Assembly: GCF_005434945.1 (NCBI RefSeq)
Contig: NZ_SKCH01000016.1
Location: 1-64,000 of the forward strand
Origin: Prescottella subtropica
GTDB lineage: Bacteria; Actinomycetota; Actinomycetes; Mycobacteriales; Mycobacteriaceae
DNA length: 64,000 bases
Direction: 5' to 3'
Below are positions 25,398 through 34,451 of this stretch, piece after piece (position 1 is the stretch's first letter; each line of letters begins with the position of its first letter). A program made the position numbers and the translations under genes. Under the pieces are notes generated by a model. It was not told the DNA's origin, ran no database searches, and worked only from the letters and a program-made list of their open reading frames with translations.

Positions 25398-26588
25398 TCA
25401 GACGATGCACACCCCGGTGTCGACCGCGGCGGTCGAACCGTTCGCCTGCTCGAGTTGACGGGACACCTCGGCTGCGGTGAGCACGAAACCGGTGTCGCTG
25501 TCGTCGACGGCGGCACCGAACACGACGCCGAGGACACGGCCCTGCTCGTCGACCAGCGGGCCACCCGAATTGCCCTGCCGGATGGAGCCGCGCACCGTGT
25601 ACACCTCCCGTTCGACGGTGCCGTCGCGGTAGATGTCCGGGCCGCGCAGGTCGAGGGTCTCGCGGATGCGGGCTGCGGACGCGGTGTACGGACCGCCGCC
25701 CGGGTAGCCGAGGACGATCGCATTGTCACCGGTGCGGGCCGGGTCGGTTGCGAACTGCAGGACCGGCGCCGTCAGCCCGGGCACGTCGAGGATCGCGACG
25801 TCGACCGCCGGATCGAACAGCACGACGTGGGCGTCGAGCGGTCCGGTCGCGGTGTCGACGACGACCGTGGTGGTGCCGGCCACGACGTGCGCGTTGGTCA
25901 TCACCCGGCCGGGTTCGACGACGAACCCGGACCCTTCGAGGGCCTTCTGGCAACTCGGGGCGGCGCCGCGGATCCGCAACACACTCGGCTGCAACTGCTG
26001 GGCGATCGGGCTGGCGAGCACACTCGGATCGGGCGGTTCGACGTCGGTGATCGGGGTACGCCCGAACGGTCCGATGACATCGGGCAGACCGGACGTGTCG
26101 AGCAGTGCCGAGAACTCGCCGGGCACCTGCCTCAGCCAGGTGGGAGCGACGTCGTCGACGGTGCTGAGCACCTTGGAGCCGCGGACGGCGGCCGCGACGT
26201 TCGCCTGCGTGGACGTGGCGAGCGGAATCGCGAGCAGCCAGGCCGCGACAAGGACCGCGACGAGCTGCAGACCGGCCCCGACGGTGCTGTCGACACCACG
26301 GGCGACGGGGCTGTGCATGCCGCCGCGGGCGGCGCGGCCGAGGACCATGCCGGCGACCTCACCGATCACCACCAGCACCACGATGAGTGCGATGCCGGCG
26401 AGTACCCGCATGCGGCCCTCGTCGACGTGGACGAGGACGTGCGGGGCGATGAGGATGCCGGCGACCGCGCCGAGCACCACACCGAGGAAGGCGAGGGCCG
26501 ACGCCACCGCCCCCTGCCGCCAGCCCGACGACGCCGCCAGCAGCGCCACCAGGACCACGGCCAGGTCGATCCATCCGGATCCGCTCAA
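25398..26588 (-). CDS. marP: membrane-anchored periplasmic serine protease MarP
   Basis: This 396-aa protein is nearly the same length as M. tuberculosis MarP (Rv3671c), a protease needed for acid and oxidative stress resistance. Four N-terminal CvpA-like membrane helices (to about residue 125) are followed by a chymotrypsin-like domain. The triad is His234 (TNAHVV), Asp263 (DVAILD) and Ser341 (RQGNSGGPL). Cys213 and Cys394 match the disulfide pair that controls activity in MarP. I start at TTG 26588 (LSGSGWIDLA), which overlaps the NUDIX stop by 4 bp (TTGA) and follows a GGGGGAG. It is the last gene of a coupled nth-tlpA-nudix-marP run. Confidence 0.94.
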   Translation of the reverse strand: MSGSGWIDLAVVLVALLAASSGWRQGAVASALAFLGVVLGAVAGILIAPHVLVHVDEGRMRVLAGIALIVVLVVIGEVAGMVLGRAARGGMHSPVARGVDSTVGAGLQLVAVLVAAWLLAIPLATSTQANVAAAVRGSKVLSTVDDVAPTWLRQVPGEFSALLDTSGLPDVIGPFGRTPITDVEPPDPSVLASPIAQQLQPSVLRIRGAAPSCQKALEGSGFVVEPGRVMTNAHVVAGTTTVVVDTATGPLDAHVVLFDPAVDVAILDVPGLTAPVLQFATDPARTGDNAIVLGYPGGGPYTASAARIRETLDLRGPDIYRDGTVEREVYTVRGSIRQGNSGGPLVDEQGRVLGVVFGAAVDDSDTGFVLTAAEVSRQLEQANGSTAAVDTGVCIV

Positions 26589-27319
26589 CGCTCCCCCTCT
26601 TCCCCTACCCCGGTCGCGACCCGGGTCAGTGTGACGTCGAGGTCCCGGACGTCGTGGTGGTCCCACTCGAGTTCCCACCCGGACACCGCGAACAGTCCGG
26701 CCAGGACACCGGCGGTGAACCCCCACACGAGCATGCCGTCGACCTCGAACGCGGGCCCCTGGTAGCCGGCCCGGTGCCGGACCTGGAACCGGTTGCCCGG
26801 GTCGATCAGGTCACGGACCGGTACCCGCACGACCCGTTCGGCCTCGGCGAGGTCGACGACACCGACCGGGCTGGGGTCGCGCCAGTAGGCGAGGACGGGG
26901 GTGACGTCGAACCCGGACGGGGGAATGAAGATCTCGGGCAGCGTCGCGAGGGGTTGGACACCGGTGCGGAGCAGCCCGGTCTCCTCCTCCGCCTCCCGCA
27001 GCGCGGTGTCGACGGGGCCGTCGTCGCCCGGGTCGGCGGCACCCCCGGGGAAGGCGACCTGGCCGCTGTGCTGACGCATCGTCGACGCCCGCTGCGTCAG
27101 CAGGACATCGGCGTCCGCGGGCAGGCCGCCGATCGCGACCGGGTCGGCGTCGACGGATCCACCGAACAGCACCAGCACCGAGGCCGGACGCACCACCGCA
27201 CCCTTCGGGGACCGGCGGTTCAGGATGGGATTGACCCGGTTGGGGTCGGCGGGGAGCGTGTGGGCGATTCCGCGCAGCCATTCGGGGGCGGCGGCCGGAT
27301 CCACCGGACGGCCCGTCAC
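26585..27319 (-). CDS. NUDIX CoA pyrophosphatase-like hydrolase
   Basis: This 244-aa NUDIX protein (Rv3672c position) carries the UPF0035/NudL signature QRASTMRQHSGQVAFPGG followed by the Nudix box core TALREAEEETGL. Members cleave CoA and related dinucleotides. The box spacing is slightly expanded (DPGDDGPVD), as is common in this subfamily. The start is GTG 27319, overlapping the stop of the thioredoxin-like gene (GTGA), and its stop overlaps marP. This is a strictly coupled operon. Confidence 0.9.
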   Translation of the reverse strand: MTGRPVDPAAAPEWLRGIAHTLPADPNRVNPILNRRSPKGAVVRPASVLVLFGGSVDADPVAIGGLPADADVLLTQRASTMRQHSGQVAFPGGAADPGDDGPVDTALREAEEETGLLRTGVQPLATLPEIFIPPSGFDVTPVLAYWRDPSPVGVVDLAEAERVVRVPVRDLIDPGNRFQVRHRAGYQGPAFEVDGMLVWGFTAGVLAGLFAVSGWELEWDHHDVRDLDVTLTRVATGVGEEGER

Positions 27320-27990
27320 GCCGCGACCCCCAGATGCTCGTGGACGGCCTCGGCGATGTCGTCGACGCTGCGGAACTGCTGCGGAAGAATCTTCGAGACC
27401 GTGCCGTCGGGGCGGATCAGCACCGACACCGGCAGCACCGACGGGGATCCGACCGCGGCCTGGACGCGGGCGGAACCGTCCTGGACGCCGGGCAGGTGGA
27501 CGCCGTACTCGGTGAGCCGGAGCAGTCCGTTGGCCTCGTGGGGGTCGGTGTGCACGGTCAGCACGGTAACCGCGCCGGCCGCCCGGTCCGCGTACTGCTG
27601 CAGATACGGCAGTTCTTCCCGGCACGGCCCGCACCAGTACGCCCAGATGTTGAGCAGCACCGGTGTACCGGCGAGTGCGGCACCGAGATCGACGCGGCTG
27701 CCGTCGCCCAGACATTCGAGGGTGACGCCCGCGAGCACCGCCCCCTCCGGGGCGGGGCCTGCCGGGACGGGGCACGGGGCGAGGGCGGCGTCGGCCCGCA
27801 GCGGCGCGAGAGCCTCCGGGGTGTCGGCTGCCCGCCGCTCCAGCTGAGCCGTCGACCGTCCCGAACCCGGATAGTCGGCGATCTGCTCACCACCGTCGCC
27901 CCGCGGCCAGATCGCGACGACCAACGCCACGATCACGACGAGCGCGGCCAGACTCCACCGCGCGGCACTCGATACCCGCATGTCGCTCAC
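27316..27990 (-). CDS. TlpA/ResA-like membrane-anchored thioredoxin
   Basis: This 224-aa protein (Rv3673c position) has a signal-anchor ([20 protein letters not shown]), a spacer and a thioredoxin fold. The fold has the redox motif [15 protein letters not shown] and the cis-Pro region ([15 protein letters not shown]). It acts on the outer face of the membrane in disulfide reduction or exchange. Two extra cysteines precede the active site (APCPVP, LECLGD). The GTG at 27990 overlaps the nth stop (GTGA); an ATG at 27981 is the alternative. Being beside MarP, which has a regulatory disulfide, suggests a functional link; that is inference. Confidence 0.88.
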   Translation of the reverse strand: MSDMRVSSAARWSLAALVVIVALVVAIWPRGDGGEQIADYPGSGRSTAQLERRAADTPEALAPLRADAALAPCPVPAGPAPEGAVLAGVTLECLGDGSRVDLGAALAGTPVLLNIWAYWCGPCREELPYLQQYADRAAGAVTVLTVHTDPHEANGLLRLTEYGVHLPGVQDGSARVQAAVGSPSVLPVSVLIRPDGTVSKILPQQFRSVDDIAEAVHEHLGVAA

Positions 27991-28760
27991 ATGCCCGCCA
28001 GTTCGAGCAGGTGCTCGGTTTCGGGGCCCTTCACCAACTTGGCAGCCGTGACCTTGTCGGTGGGGCCGAGACCGTACGACGGGCAGTCCTTGGCCAGCAC
28101 GCACACCCCGCACGCGGGGGTCCGGGAGTGGCACACGCGGCGGCCGTGGAAGATCACCCGGTGCGACAGATCGGTCCACTCCTTGCGTTCGACGAGTGCC
28201 CCGACGACGTGCTCGACCTTGACCGGGTCGGTCTCCGCCGTCCACTGCCAGCGCCGGACGAGGCGACCGAAGTGGGTGTCGACTGTGATTCCGGGCACGC
28301 CGAACGCGTTGCCGAGGACGACGTTCGCGGTCTTGCGGCCGACCCCGGGCAGCGTCACCAGTTCCTTCAGGGTGCGCGGCACCTCACCGTCGAAACGTTC
28401 GAGCAGTGCCTGCCCGAGACCGATGATCGACGTGGCCTTGTTGCGGTAGAAGCCGGTGCTCCGGATGTACTCCTCGAGTTCGACACGATCCGTCTCCGCG
28501 TAGGCGCGGGCGTCCCGGTAGCGCGCGAACAGGGCGGGAGTTACCTGGTTGACCCGCACGTCCGTGCACTGCGCGGACAGGATCGTCGCGACCGTGAGTT
28601 CGAGCGGGTTCGTGAAATCGAGTTCGCAGTAGACGTGCGGGAAAGCCACCTGCAGGCGACGGTTCATGCGCCGCGCGCGACGCACCAGCGCGAGACGGGA
28701 CTCGCCCGCGACGGTCGTCTCCGCGCCCGACTCGGCGGCGTCTGCTCTGGTCTCACGCAC
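27987..28760 (-). CDS. nth: endonuclease III
   Basis: This 257-aa DNA glycosylase/AP lyase removes oxidised pyrimidines in base excision repair. The helix-hairpin-helix [18 protein letters not shown] contains the catalytic Lys. [11 protein letters not shown] contains the catalytic Asp. The C-terminal [4Fe-4S] motif is C-x6-C-x2-C-x5-C ([17 protein letters not shown]). The start is GTG 28760; the longer open frame upstream runs through the divergent gene's coding region. It is the first gene of the nth-tlpA-nudix-marP operon. Confidence 0.95.
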   Translation of the reverse strand: MRETRADAAESGAETTVAGESRLALVRRARRMNRRLQVAFPHVYCELDFTNPLELTVATILSAQCTDVRVNQVTPALFARYRDARAYAETDRVELEEYIRSTGFYRNKATSIIGLGQALLERFDGEVPRTLKELVTLPGVGRKTANVVLGNAFGVPGITVDTHFGRLVRRWQWTAETDPVKVEHVVGALVERKEWTDLSHRVIFHGRRVCHSRTPACGVCVLAKDCPSYGLGPTDKVTAAKLVKGPETEHLLELAGM

Positions 28761-28842
28761 CCCGACAACTCTACGGACTGCACACCCGGTCGGTTTCCGG
28801 ACTGTGTCGCTTCTGAGACCTTCGCAGTGTTTACTTCCCCGT

Positions 28843-29172
28843 ATGCAAGGTCTGGCTGTCGTGCTGTTTCCTGTGCTGCTCATGCTGTTCGCGCTGGCCA
28901 TGGAGCGGGTCGAGTTCCGTCTCCGTCGGCTGACGGTCCGTGAGCAGGAGGTCGAGGAGTTCCTCGACCAGGCGAGCCAGGACGAGGTCGCCACACTCGC
29001 GAACGAGGGTTTCCCGCATGCGATGGCCCGGTTCGACCGGCGCCGTAAGCGTGGCCGCGACAACAGCGACGCCACCGACGATGCTCCCGGCACACCCGAC
29101 GGCGAGGACCTGCCCGCCGCCGACACCGGCACCGCGACCGGCGACCCCCAGGCCGACCGCCGCGCGAGCTGA
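28843..29172 (+). CDS. small single-pass membrane protein (Rv3675 type)
   Basis: This 109-aa protein has an N-terminal membrane helix ([23 protein letters not shown]). A charged, coiled-coil-like region follows ([25 protein letters not shown]), then a disordered acidic tail rich in Asp, Thr and Pro. It lies between nth and crp, in the Rv3675 position. No function is assigned in that family. The ATG at 28843 has no ribosome site, and a TACTTC element a few bases upstream makes leaderless initiation plausible. Confidence 0.75.
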   Translation: MQGLAVVLFPVLLMLFALAMERVEFRLRRLTVREQEVEEFLDQASQDEVATLANEGFPHAMARFDRRRKRGRDNSDATDDAPGTPDGEDLPAADTGTATGDPQADRRAS

Positions 29173-29389
29173 TCGCCTGGTGACGGTTCCGTGAGACCGT
29201 AACGCGGAGCCCGTAATGCCCGAAGGATGAGTGGATTCGCGGCGGATCCACGAAAAAGTCGTGAAACTCGGCGCGGTGTCCGTGACTCGTCACACAGCCG
29301 CGGCAAGTAGACTTCGTACGCACCGGTTGCATGTCTCCCGTGTCGCCGTGCCGCAACTTGCATTCGACGAACAGTTTTTAGGAGCGCAC

Positions 29390-30064
29390 GTGGACGAGGT
29401 TCTCGCCAGAGCCGGCATCTTCCAAGGAGTCGAGCCCTCGGCGGTGGCTGCGCTGGTCAAGCAGCTCCAGCCGGTCGACTTCCCGCGCGGGCACGTCATC
29501 TTCAACGAAGGTGAGCCCGGCGATCGGCTGTACATCATCGTCTCCGGCAAGATCAAGCTCGGACGGCGTTCCCCGGACGGCCGCGAAAACCTGCTCACGA
29601 TCATGGGCCCGTCGGACATGTTCGGTGAGCTGTCGATCTTCGACCCGGGCCCCCGCACGTCGACGGCCACCACCGTCACCGAGGTTCGCGCCGTGCAGAT
29701 GGATCGCGACGCTCTCAAGTCGTGGATCGACCAGCGCCCCGAGATCGCGGAGCAGCTGCTGCGCGTCCTCGCCCGCCGCCTGCGCCGCACCAACAACAAC
29801 CTCGCGGACCTGATCTTCACGGACGTCCCGGGCCGTGTCGCCAAGGCGCTGCTGCAGCTCGCCCAGCGTTTCGGCACCCAGGAAGCCGGTTCGCTGCGCG
29901 TCACGCACGACCTCACGCAGGAAGAGATCGCCCAGCTCGTCGGCGCATCCCGCGAAACCGTCAACAAGGCACTCGCCGACTTCGCGCACCGCGGCTGGCT
30001 GCGCCTCGAAGGCAAGAGCGTCCTCATCTCCGACTCCGAGCGTCTGGCACGCCGCGCCCGCTGA
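29390..30064 (+). CDS. crp: Crp/GlxR-type cAMP-responsive regulator
   Basis: This 224-aa global regulator is homologous to Rv3676 and corynebacterial GlxR, with matching length. The N-terminal cyclic-nucleotide fold has the phosphate-binding cassette ([17 protein letters not shown]). The C-terminal winged helix reads [21 protein letters not shown]. The GTG at 29390 has GGAG at 6-bp spacing, which decides it over upstream codons. A strong terminator follows. A perfect TGTGA-N6-TCACA site lies in front of acs in this window, a likely direct target. No adenylate cyclase gene is present here. Confidence 0.96.
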   Translation: MDEVLARAGIFQGVEPSAVAALVKQLQPVDFPRGHVIFNEGEPGDRLYIIVSGKIKLGRRSPDGRENLLTIMGPSDMFGELSIFDPGPRTSTATTVTEVRAVQMDRDALKSWIDQRPEIAEQLLRVLARRLRRTNNNLADLIFTDVPGRVAKALLQLAQRFGTQEAGSLRVTHDLTQEEIAQLVGASRETVNKALADFAHRGWLRLEGKSVLISDSERLARRAR

Positions 30065-30083
30065 TCGCGCGTCCCTGATCGCA

Positions 30084-30123
30084 CCGACACCGCCCGCCCC
30101 ATTCCCGGGGCGGGCGGTGTCGG
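30084..30123 (+). terminator. intrinsic terminator after crp
   Basis: A perfect 17-bp stem (30084-30100 with 30107-30123) with a 6-nt loop (ATTCCC) is followed by CGTTT. It starts 20 bp beyond the crp stop. Confidence 0.88.
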
Positions 30124-30159
30124 CGTTTCCGGGGCCGGGTCCGGGTCCGCGCCCGCTCC

Positions 30160-30270
30160 CCTCGCGTTTTGCGCACTTGACGCGACTCCCGCGCCGGATC
30201 CCTCGCGTTTCGCGCACTTGACGCGAGGATGCGGGACCCGAACCGGACGACAAGTGCGCGAAACGCGGGG
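30160..30270. repeat. three-copy 20-26 bp repeat, two direct and one inverted
   Basis: Copy 1 (30160-30185) and copy 2 (30201-30226) share 25 of 26 bases and start CCTCGCGTTT. Copy 3 (30250-30270) is inverted and matches 19 of 20 core bases. Copies 2 and 3 can form a 20-bp stem (one G-U pair) around a 29-nt loop. The cluster fills the convergent gap between crp and the MBL gene. Confidence 0.8.
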
Positions 30271-30279
30271 AGTTCGGCC

Positions 30280-31065
30280 TCAGTCGCGCAGATACGCCAA
30301 TTGCACGCGCACAGATTGTTCGGCGGCGGGCCAGAGTGTTTCGTCGACGTCGGTGTAGACGTGTTCGACGACGGCGCGGACGTCGGCGTCGGGGCCGAGG
30401 GTGTCGAGGGCGCCGCGCACCTGTGCGAGGCGGTCTTCACGGTGTGCGAGGTAGTACTGCGCGACGGGTTGCAGGTCGGGCAGTTCGGGGCCGTGTCCGG
30501 GCAGGCCGATGCGACCGGGTCCGAGGTCGATGAGTGTCCGTAGCGATGCGAGGTAGTCGCGGAGGTTGCCGTCGGACGCGTCGAGGACGGTGGTGCCGCG
30601 GCCGAGGATGGTGTCGGCGGTGAGGACCGATCCGTCGTCTTCGACGACGAACGACACCGAGTCTGCGGTGTGGCCGGGTGTGCGGAGCACCCGCAGGGTG
30701 AGGCCGGCGGCCGCGATCGTCTCGTCGTGGTCGAGGCTGCCGCCTCCGCCGCGCCGGAATTCCTCGCGCACTGCCCGCACCGGGGCACCGGTCAGTTCGA
30801 AGAACCGATCGATGCCGCCGGTGTGGTCGTGGTGCCGGTGCGAGACGAGCGTCAGCACGACGGTTCCGACGCCGGCGACCCGCGCGAGGTGGTCGGGGTC
30901 GTCGTCGCCGGGGTCGACGACGATGCATTCGTCGCGGCCCGGTGCCCGCAGGATCCACGTGTTGGTGCCGTCGAGCGAGTACATGCCCGGGTTGTGTTCG
31001 AGCATCACTGCCGCGACGGGTGTGACCTGGCGGAGCCGGGCGTACGCGGGATGCGCAATCGTCAT
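30280..31065 (-). CDS. metallo-beta-lactamase-fold hydrolase (Rv3677c type)
   Basis: This is a 261-aa MBL-fold hydrolase. The metal motif is SHRHHDHTGG (HxHxDH). Further ligands are in RTPGHTADSVSF, LTADTILG and LPGHGPELPDL. The C-terminal helical part (HREDRLAQVRGAL) resembles the LACTB2/RNase Z-like group, so a small-molecule thioester or an RNA substrate is possible. The start is ATG 31065. It sits in the Rv3677c position but is separated from its usual RidA neighbour by an inserted SDR/TetR pair. Confidence 0.87.
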   Translation of the reverse strand: MTIAHPAYARLRQVTPVAAVMLEHNPGMYSLDGTNTWILRAPGRDECIVVDPGDDDPDHLARVAGVGTVVLTLVSHRHHDHTGGIDRFFELTGAPVRAVREEFRRGGGGSLDHDETIAAAGLTLRVLRTPGHTADSVSFVVEDDGSVLTADTILGRGTTVLDASDGNLRDYLASLRTLIDLGPGRIGLPGHGPELPDLQPVAQYYLAHREDRLAQVRGALDTLGPDADVRAVVEHVYTDVDETLWPAAEQSVRVQLAYLRD

Positions 31066-31094
31066 GTCCCGCACCCTAGTCGAGGATGCGACCG

Positions 31095-31862
31095 TCACAT
31101 GTGGGTGCCGCCGTCGATGCGGATCTCGGTGCCGGTGACGAATGCGCCGTCGTCGGAGGCGAGCATCGCGACGACACTGGCGACGGTTTCCGGCGGTGCG
31201 AAGCCCTCCCCGATCCACGGGTACAGCTTGCCGATGAGCGACGGGTCGCAGCCCTCTTCGGGGAATCCGGGGTTGCTGGTCATGCCGGACGCGATGCTGC
31301 CGGGCTGCACCGAGACGGCGCGCAGGCCCTGCTTGGCGTACTCGAGGGCGATGGCGTGCGTGAACGACTGGATGCCGCCCTTGGATGCCGCGTACGCCGC
31401 CATGTAGGGGTGGGCGAACTCGGACGACGTGGAGCTGAAGTTCACGACGACACCCTTGCCGTTCTCGAGCAGCGCGGGCAGCGACTGCCGGGTGACGAGG
31501 AACGTGCCGGTGAGGTTGGTGCCGATGACCGTGTTCCAGAAGTCCAGGCTGGTGTCGGCGGTGTGCGACGAGCGCAGGATGCCGGCGGCGTTGACGAGGA
31601 CGTCGAGTCCGTCGAGTCCGGTGATCGCGCCGCCGAGGTTGTCGCGGACGGAGGTCTCGTCGGAGATGTCGGCGACGACGGTGGTCAGGCGGTCGGCGAC
31701 GCCGGCGGTGTCGGCGCGGTCGCGGGTGACGGTCAGGCCGGTCTCGGAGACGTCGGCGGCGGCGACGGTCGCGCCCTCCTCGAGGAGTCGGGCCACGACG
31801 GCCTGGCCGATGCCGGAGCCGGCGCCGGTGACGAGTGCGCGGCGTCCTTCGAATCGGTTCAT
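31095..31862 (-). CDS. short-chain dehydrogenase/reductase
   Basis: This 255-aa classical SDR has the NAD(P) motif TGAGSGIGQ, a VNAAG-type NNAG equivalent (LVNAAGILR), catalytic Tyr and Lys in YAASKGG, and the expected upstream Ser in SSTSSEF. The ADVSETG stretch after beta-2 has an Asp, favouring NAD over NADP. The substrate is unknown. The ATG at 31862 follows GAGGAAG. It is divergent from a TetR gene, the usual arrangement of a repressor beside the gene it controls. Confidence 0.88.
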   Translation of the reverse strand: MNRFEGRRALVTGAGSGIGQAVVARLLEEGATVAAADVSETGLTVTRDRADTAGVADRLTTVVADISDETSVRDNLGGAITGLDGLDVLVNAAGILRSSHTADTSLDFWNTVIGTNLTGTFLVTRQSLPALLENGKGVVVNFSSTSSEFAHPYMAAYAASKGGIQSFTHAIALEYAKQGLRAVSVQPGSIASGMTSNPGFPEEGCDPSLIGKLYPWIGEGFAPPETVASVVAMLASDDGAFVTGTEIRIDGGTHM

Positions 31863-32009
31863 GGTCTTCCTCGTTTCACGGTGGGGAGCGGGACTAGGTG
31901 GCACAGTACGCACAGATGGCACGTTGTGTCAGTAGTTTCGGCATTTTCCCGGAACCGGACGAGTACGCTGCCGATTCGAGCCGACCCGATCAGATCCGAG
32001 GAGCCGCAC

Positions 32010-32678
32010 ATGTCCGGCGCACGACCCGTGCCGTCATTGACGGAGCGCCGCAAGACGCAGACGCAGTTCGAGATCTCGCGCCACGCCGCCGAACTGTTCT
32101 CGACGCGTGGGGCGTCGACGGTGACCGCCGAGGAGATCGCGTCCGCCGCGGGCATCGGACTGCGCACCTTCTACCGCTACTTCCGCACCAAGGAGGACGC
32201 CGTCTCGCCGCTGCTGGCGGGCGGGGTGACCACCTGGATCGCGTATCTCACCGAGGAGGTGGACGCACCCGAGACGGCGTCGGCCACACGCCCGCTCGCA
32301 CACGCCCTCGAGCGAGCGACCCGACGGGCTCTGACGCCGTCCGGGGACGTGAGCGAGGAAATGCTGCAGTGGACCCGCGGACTGCTGCGCACGGTGCGCG
32401 ACGAGCCGGGGCTGCAGGCAGTATGGCTTCGCGTGCAACATGATTCGGAGGAGGGTCTGGTCACGGCGATCGGCCCGCTGATGGGCGTCGGTACCGATCC
32501 GTTGACGGTGCGACTGGTCGCGGCATCCGCGAATGCGGCGATGCGGGTGGCCGTCGAGACGTGGGCGGCGAGCGACGCCCCCGCGTCGGGTCCGGACGGG
32601 CCCGCGGAGTTGGCCGTCGACTGCATGCGCCGGCTGGTCGACCAGGTCCGGAACCCACCGGCCCACGGAAACGACTGA
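32010..32678 (+). CDS. TetR-family regulator
   Basis: This 222-aa TetR protein has an N-terminal helix-turn-helix (TVTAEEIASAAGIGLRTFYRYFRTKEDAV) and a helical ligand domain. The ATG at 32010 is preceded by GAGGAG. It is transcribed away from the SDR gene across a 147-bp gap that contains related GGCAC-type elements (TGGCACAGTAC and TGGCACGTTGT), possible operator parts. The pair interrupts the block conserved in mycobacteria, so it is probably a lineage-specific insertion. Confidence 0.87.
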   Translation: MSGARPVPSLTERRKTQTQFEISRHAAELFSTRGASTVTAEEIASAAGIGLRTFYRYFRTKEDAVSPLLAGGVTTWIAYLTEEVDAPETASATRPLAHALERATRRALTPSGDVSEEMLQWTRGLLRTVRDEPGLQAVWLRVQHDSEEGLVTAIGPLMGVGTDPLTVRLVAASANAAMRVAVETWAASDAPASGPDGPAELAVDCMRRLVDQVRNPPAHGND

Positions 32679-32708
32679 GCCGCACCCTCGTTCGAGGATG
32701 CGGCTCAG
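32675..32708. terminator. bidirectional terminator, tetR / ridA
   Basis: A 15-bp stem (32675-32689 with 32694-32708, one mismatch) with a 4-nt loop spans the tetR stop and lies between the convergent tetR and RidA genes. Confidence 0.75.
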
Positions 32709-32724
32709 CAGGGGTCGGGTGGAC

Positions 32725-33207
32725 TCAGCGCACCTCGGCGATGAGTTCGACCTCGACGGGTGACCCGAGCGGCAGTTCGGCCACGCCGACCGCGGAGCGG
32801 GCGTGGACGCCGGCGTCCCCGAACACCTCGCCGAGGAACTCGGACGCACCGTTGATCACACCGGGCTGCGCGGTGAAACCCTCGGCGGACGCGACGAATC
32901 CGACGACCTTGACGATCCGCACGATCGAATCGAGGCCGACGAGCGCGTCGACCGCGGCGAGCGCGTTGAGGGCGCACTGCCGGGCGGCGGCCTTCGCATC
33001 GGCTTCCGAAACGCCCGCACCGAGCTTGCCGGTGATCGAGAGTGCGCCGTCGACGAACGGCAGCTGACCGGACGTGTGGACGTGGTCACCGGTGCGCACG
33101 GCCGGCACGTACGCCGCGACGGGGGCGGCCACGGCGGGCAGTTCTATGCCGAGTTCGGCCAGGCGTGCGGTCCAGGACCGCGTGTTCGGCTGCATATCCT
33201 CTGCCAT
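32725..33207 (-). CDS. RidA-family protein (Rv3678c type)
   Basis: This is a 160-aa member of the YjgF/YER057c/UK114 family. [15 protein letters not shown] and [12 protein letters not shown] fit the fold, a trimeric barrel that deaminates reactive enamines and imines in the canonical RidA. The conserved substrate-binding Arg of true RidA is not evident at the usual C-terminal site, so it may belong to a non-RidA branch. The ATG at 33207 is chosen; the ATG at 33195 is preceded by AGAGGA and is also possible. It follows the DUF4177 gene by 4 bp. Confidence 0.82.
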   Translation of the reverse strand: MAEDMQPNTRSWTARLAELGIELPAVAAPVAAYVPAVRTGDHVHTSGQLPFVDGALSITGKLGAGVSEADAKAAARQCALNALAAVDALVGLDSIVRIVKVVGFVASAEGFTAQPGVINGASEFLGEVFGDAGVHARSAVGVAELPLGSPVEVELIAEVR

Positions 33208-33211
33208 GGAC

Positions 33212-33376
33212 TCAGCCCTTGGGTCGCTTGAGGTACGCCACGTGCTGTTCACCGGTCGGGCCGGGCAGCACCGTCACCAGTTCCCAGCCGTCGCCGCCCC
33301 ACTGGTCGAGGATCGCCTTGGTCGCGTGCGTCAGCAGCGGCACGGTCGCGTACTCCCACGTCGTCAATTCGCTCAT
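33212..33376 (-). CDS. DUF4177-type small protein
   Basis: This 54-aa protein begins [15 protein letters not shown] and contains [17 protein letters not shown]. The WEY...GWELV pattern is typical of DUF4177 proteins (Rv3678A position). Its function is unknown. It starts 55 bp from the divergent ArsA-type gene and is followed, with a 4-bp gap, by the RidA gene, suggesting co-transcription. Confidence 0.82.
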   Translation of the reverse strand: MSELTTWEYATVPLLTHATKAILDQWGGDGWELVTVLPGPTGEQHVAYLKRPKG

Positions 33377-33431
33377 GGTGAACGAGCCTATCCTCCACCC
33401 GGATCGCCTCTTCGACTTATAGGCTCGTGCC

Positions 33432-34451
33432 GTGGCAACACCGACGAACAGGACAGTGCCGGGCACCTGGCCGCCCGGCGCGGATTCGGCACGACTGCAT
33501 TTCGTGTCCGGCAAGGGTGGTACCGGCAAGTCGACGGTGGCTGCGGCGCTGGCGCTGGCGCTGGCGGCGGGTGGCCGCCGGGTGCTCCTCGTCGAGGTCG
33601 AGGGCCGGCAGGGCATCGCGCAGTTGTTCGACGTGCCGCCGTTGCCGCCGCAGGAGACCAAGGTCGCGACCGCGGAGGGCGGCGGCGAGGTGGTCGCACT
33701 CGCGATCGACCTCGAGGCGGCGTTCCTCGAGTACCTCGACATGTTCTACAACCTGGGTTTCGCAGGCCGGGCGATGAAGAAGATCGGGGCGGTCGAGTTC
33801 GCGACGACGCTCGCGCCGGGTCTGCGGGACGTGCTGCTCACCGGCAAGATCAAGGAGTGCGTGATCCGCACCGACAAGGCGGGCCGGCGCGTGTACGACG
33901 CGATCGTGGTGGATGCGCCGCCGACCGGGCGGATCGGCAAGTTCCTCGACGTGACCCGTGCGATGTCGGATCTGGCGAAGGGCGGACCCATCCACTCGCA
34001 GAGCCAGGGTGTGGTGCGGCTGCTGCATTCGGAGGAGACGGCGGTGCATCTGGTGACGCTGCTCGAGGCGCTGCCGGTGCAGGAGACCGCGGATGCCGTC
34101 GCCGAGCTCGAGGCGGCCGATCTGCGGGTGGGGACGGTGATCGTCAACCGGACCGGGACGGCGTACCTGCCGGAGGACGCGCTGGCCGACGCGGCGAAGG
34201 GCCGGGTCGACGCCGACGCGGTGCACACCGGTCTGTCGCGGGCGGGGGTCGCGTTGTCGGACGACGATTTCGCCGGTCTGCTGACCGAGACGATCGAGCA
34301 CGCGGCCACGCTGGCCGCGCAGGACGAGAGTGCCGCACAACTGGACGAGGTGAAGGTGGCCCGCATGTATCTGCCCGCGCTGGTGGACGGTGTCGATCTC
34401 GGGGGGCTGTACGAGCTCGCCGAGCAGCTGACCGAGCAGGGTGTGCGATGA
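33432..34451 (+). CDS. ArsA/GET3-type ATPase, first of pair
   Basis: This is a 339-aa P-loop ATPase of the ArsA/GET3 family (Rv3679 position). It has a deviant Walker A, GKGGTGKS (residues 27-34, two lysines), the switch I-like [12 protein letters not shown] and the nucleotide-base motif VIVNRTG. It has no metal-binding cysteines, so arsenite export is unlikely. In mycobacteria the Rv3679-Rv3680 pair is reported to act in envelope integrity. Its stop overlaps the start of the second ATPase (ATGA), supporting a stoichiometric heteromer. Confidence 0.9.
   Translation: MATPTNRTVPGTWPPGADSARLHFVSGKGGTGKSTVAAALALALAAGGRRVLLVEVEGRQGIAQLFDVPPLPPQETKVATAEGGGEVVALAIDLEAAFLEYLDMFYNLGFAGRAMKKIGAVEFATTLAPGLRDVLLTGKIKECVIRTDKAGRRVYDAIVVDAPPTGRIGKFLDVTRAMSDLAKGGPIHSQSQGVVRLLHSEETAVHLVTLLEALPVQETADAVAELEAADLRVGTVIVNRTGTAYLPEDALADAAKGRVDADAVHTGLSRAGVALSDDDFAGLLTETIEHAATLAAQDESAAQLDEVKVARMYLPALVDGVDLGGLYELAEQLTEQGVR

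Noticed and set aside
29270-29300. GTGA-CTCG-TCAC upstream of crp as an autoregulatory Crp site
   Set aside because: Half-site spacing is 4 instead of 6; it does not fit the TGTGA-N6-TCACA consensus.
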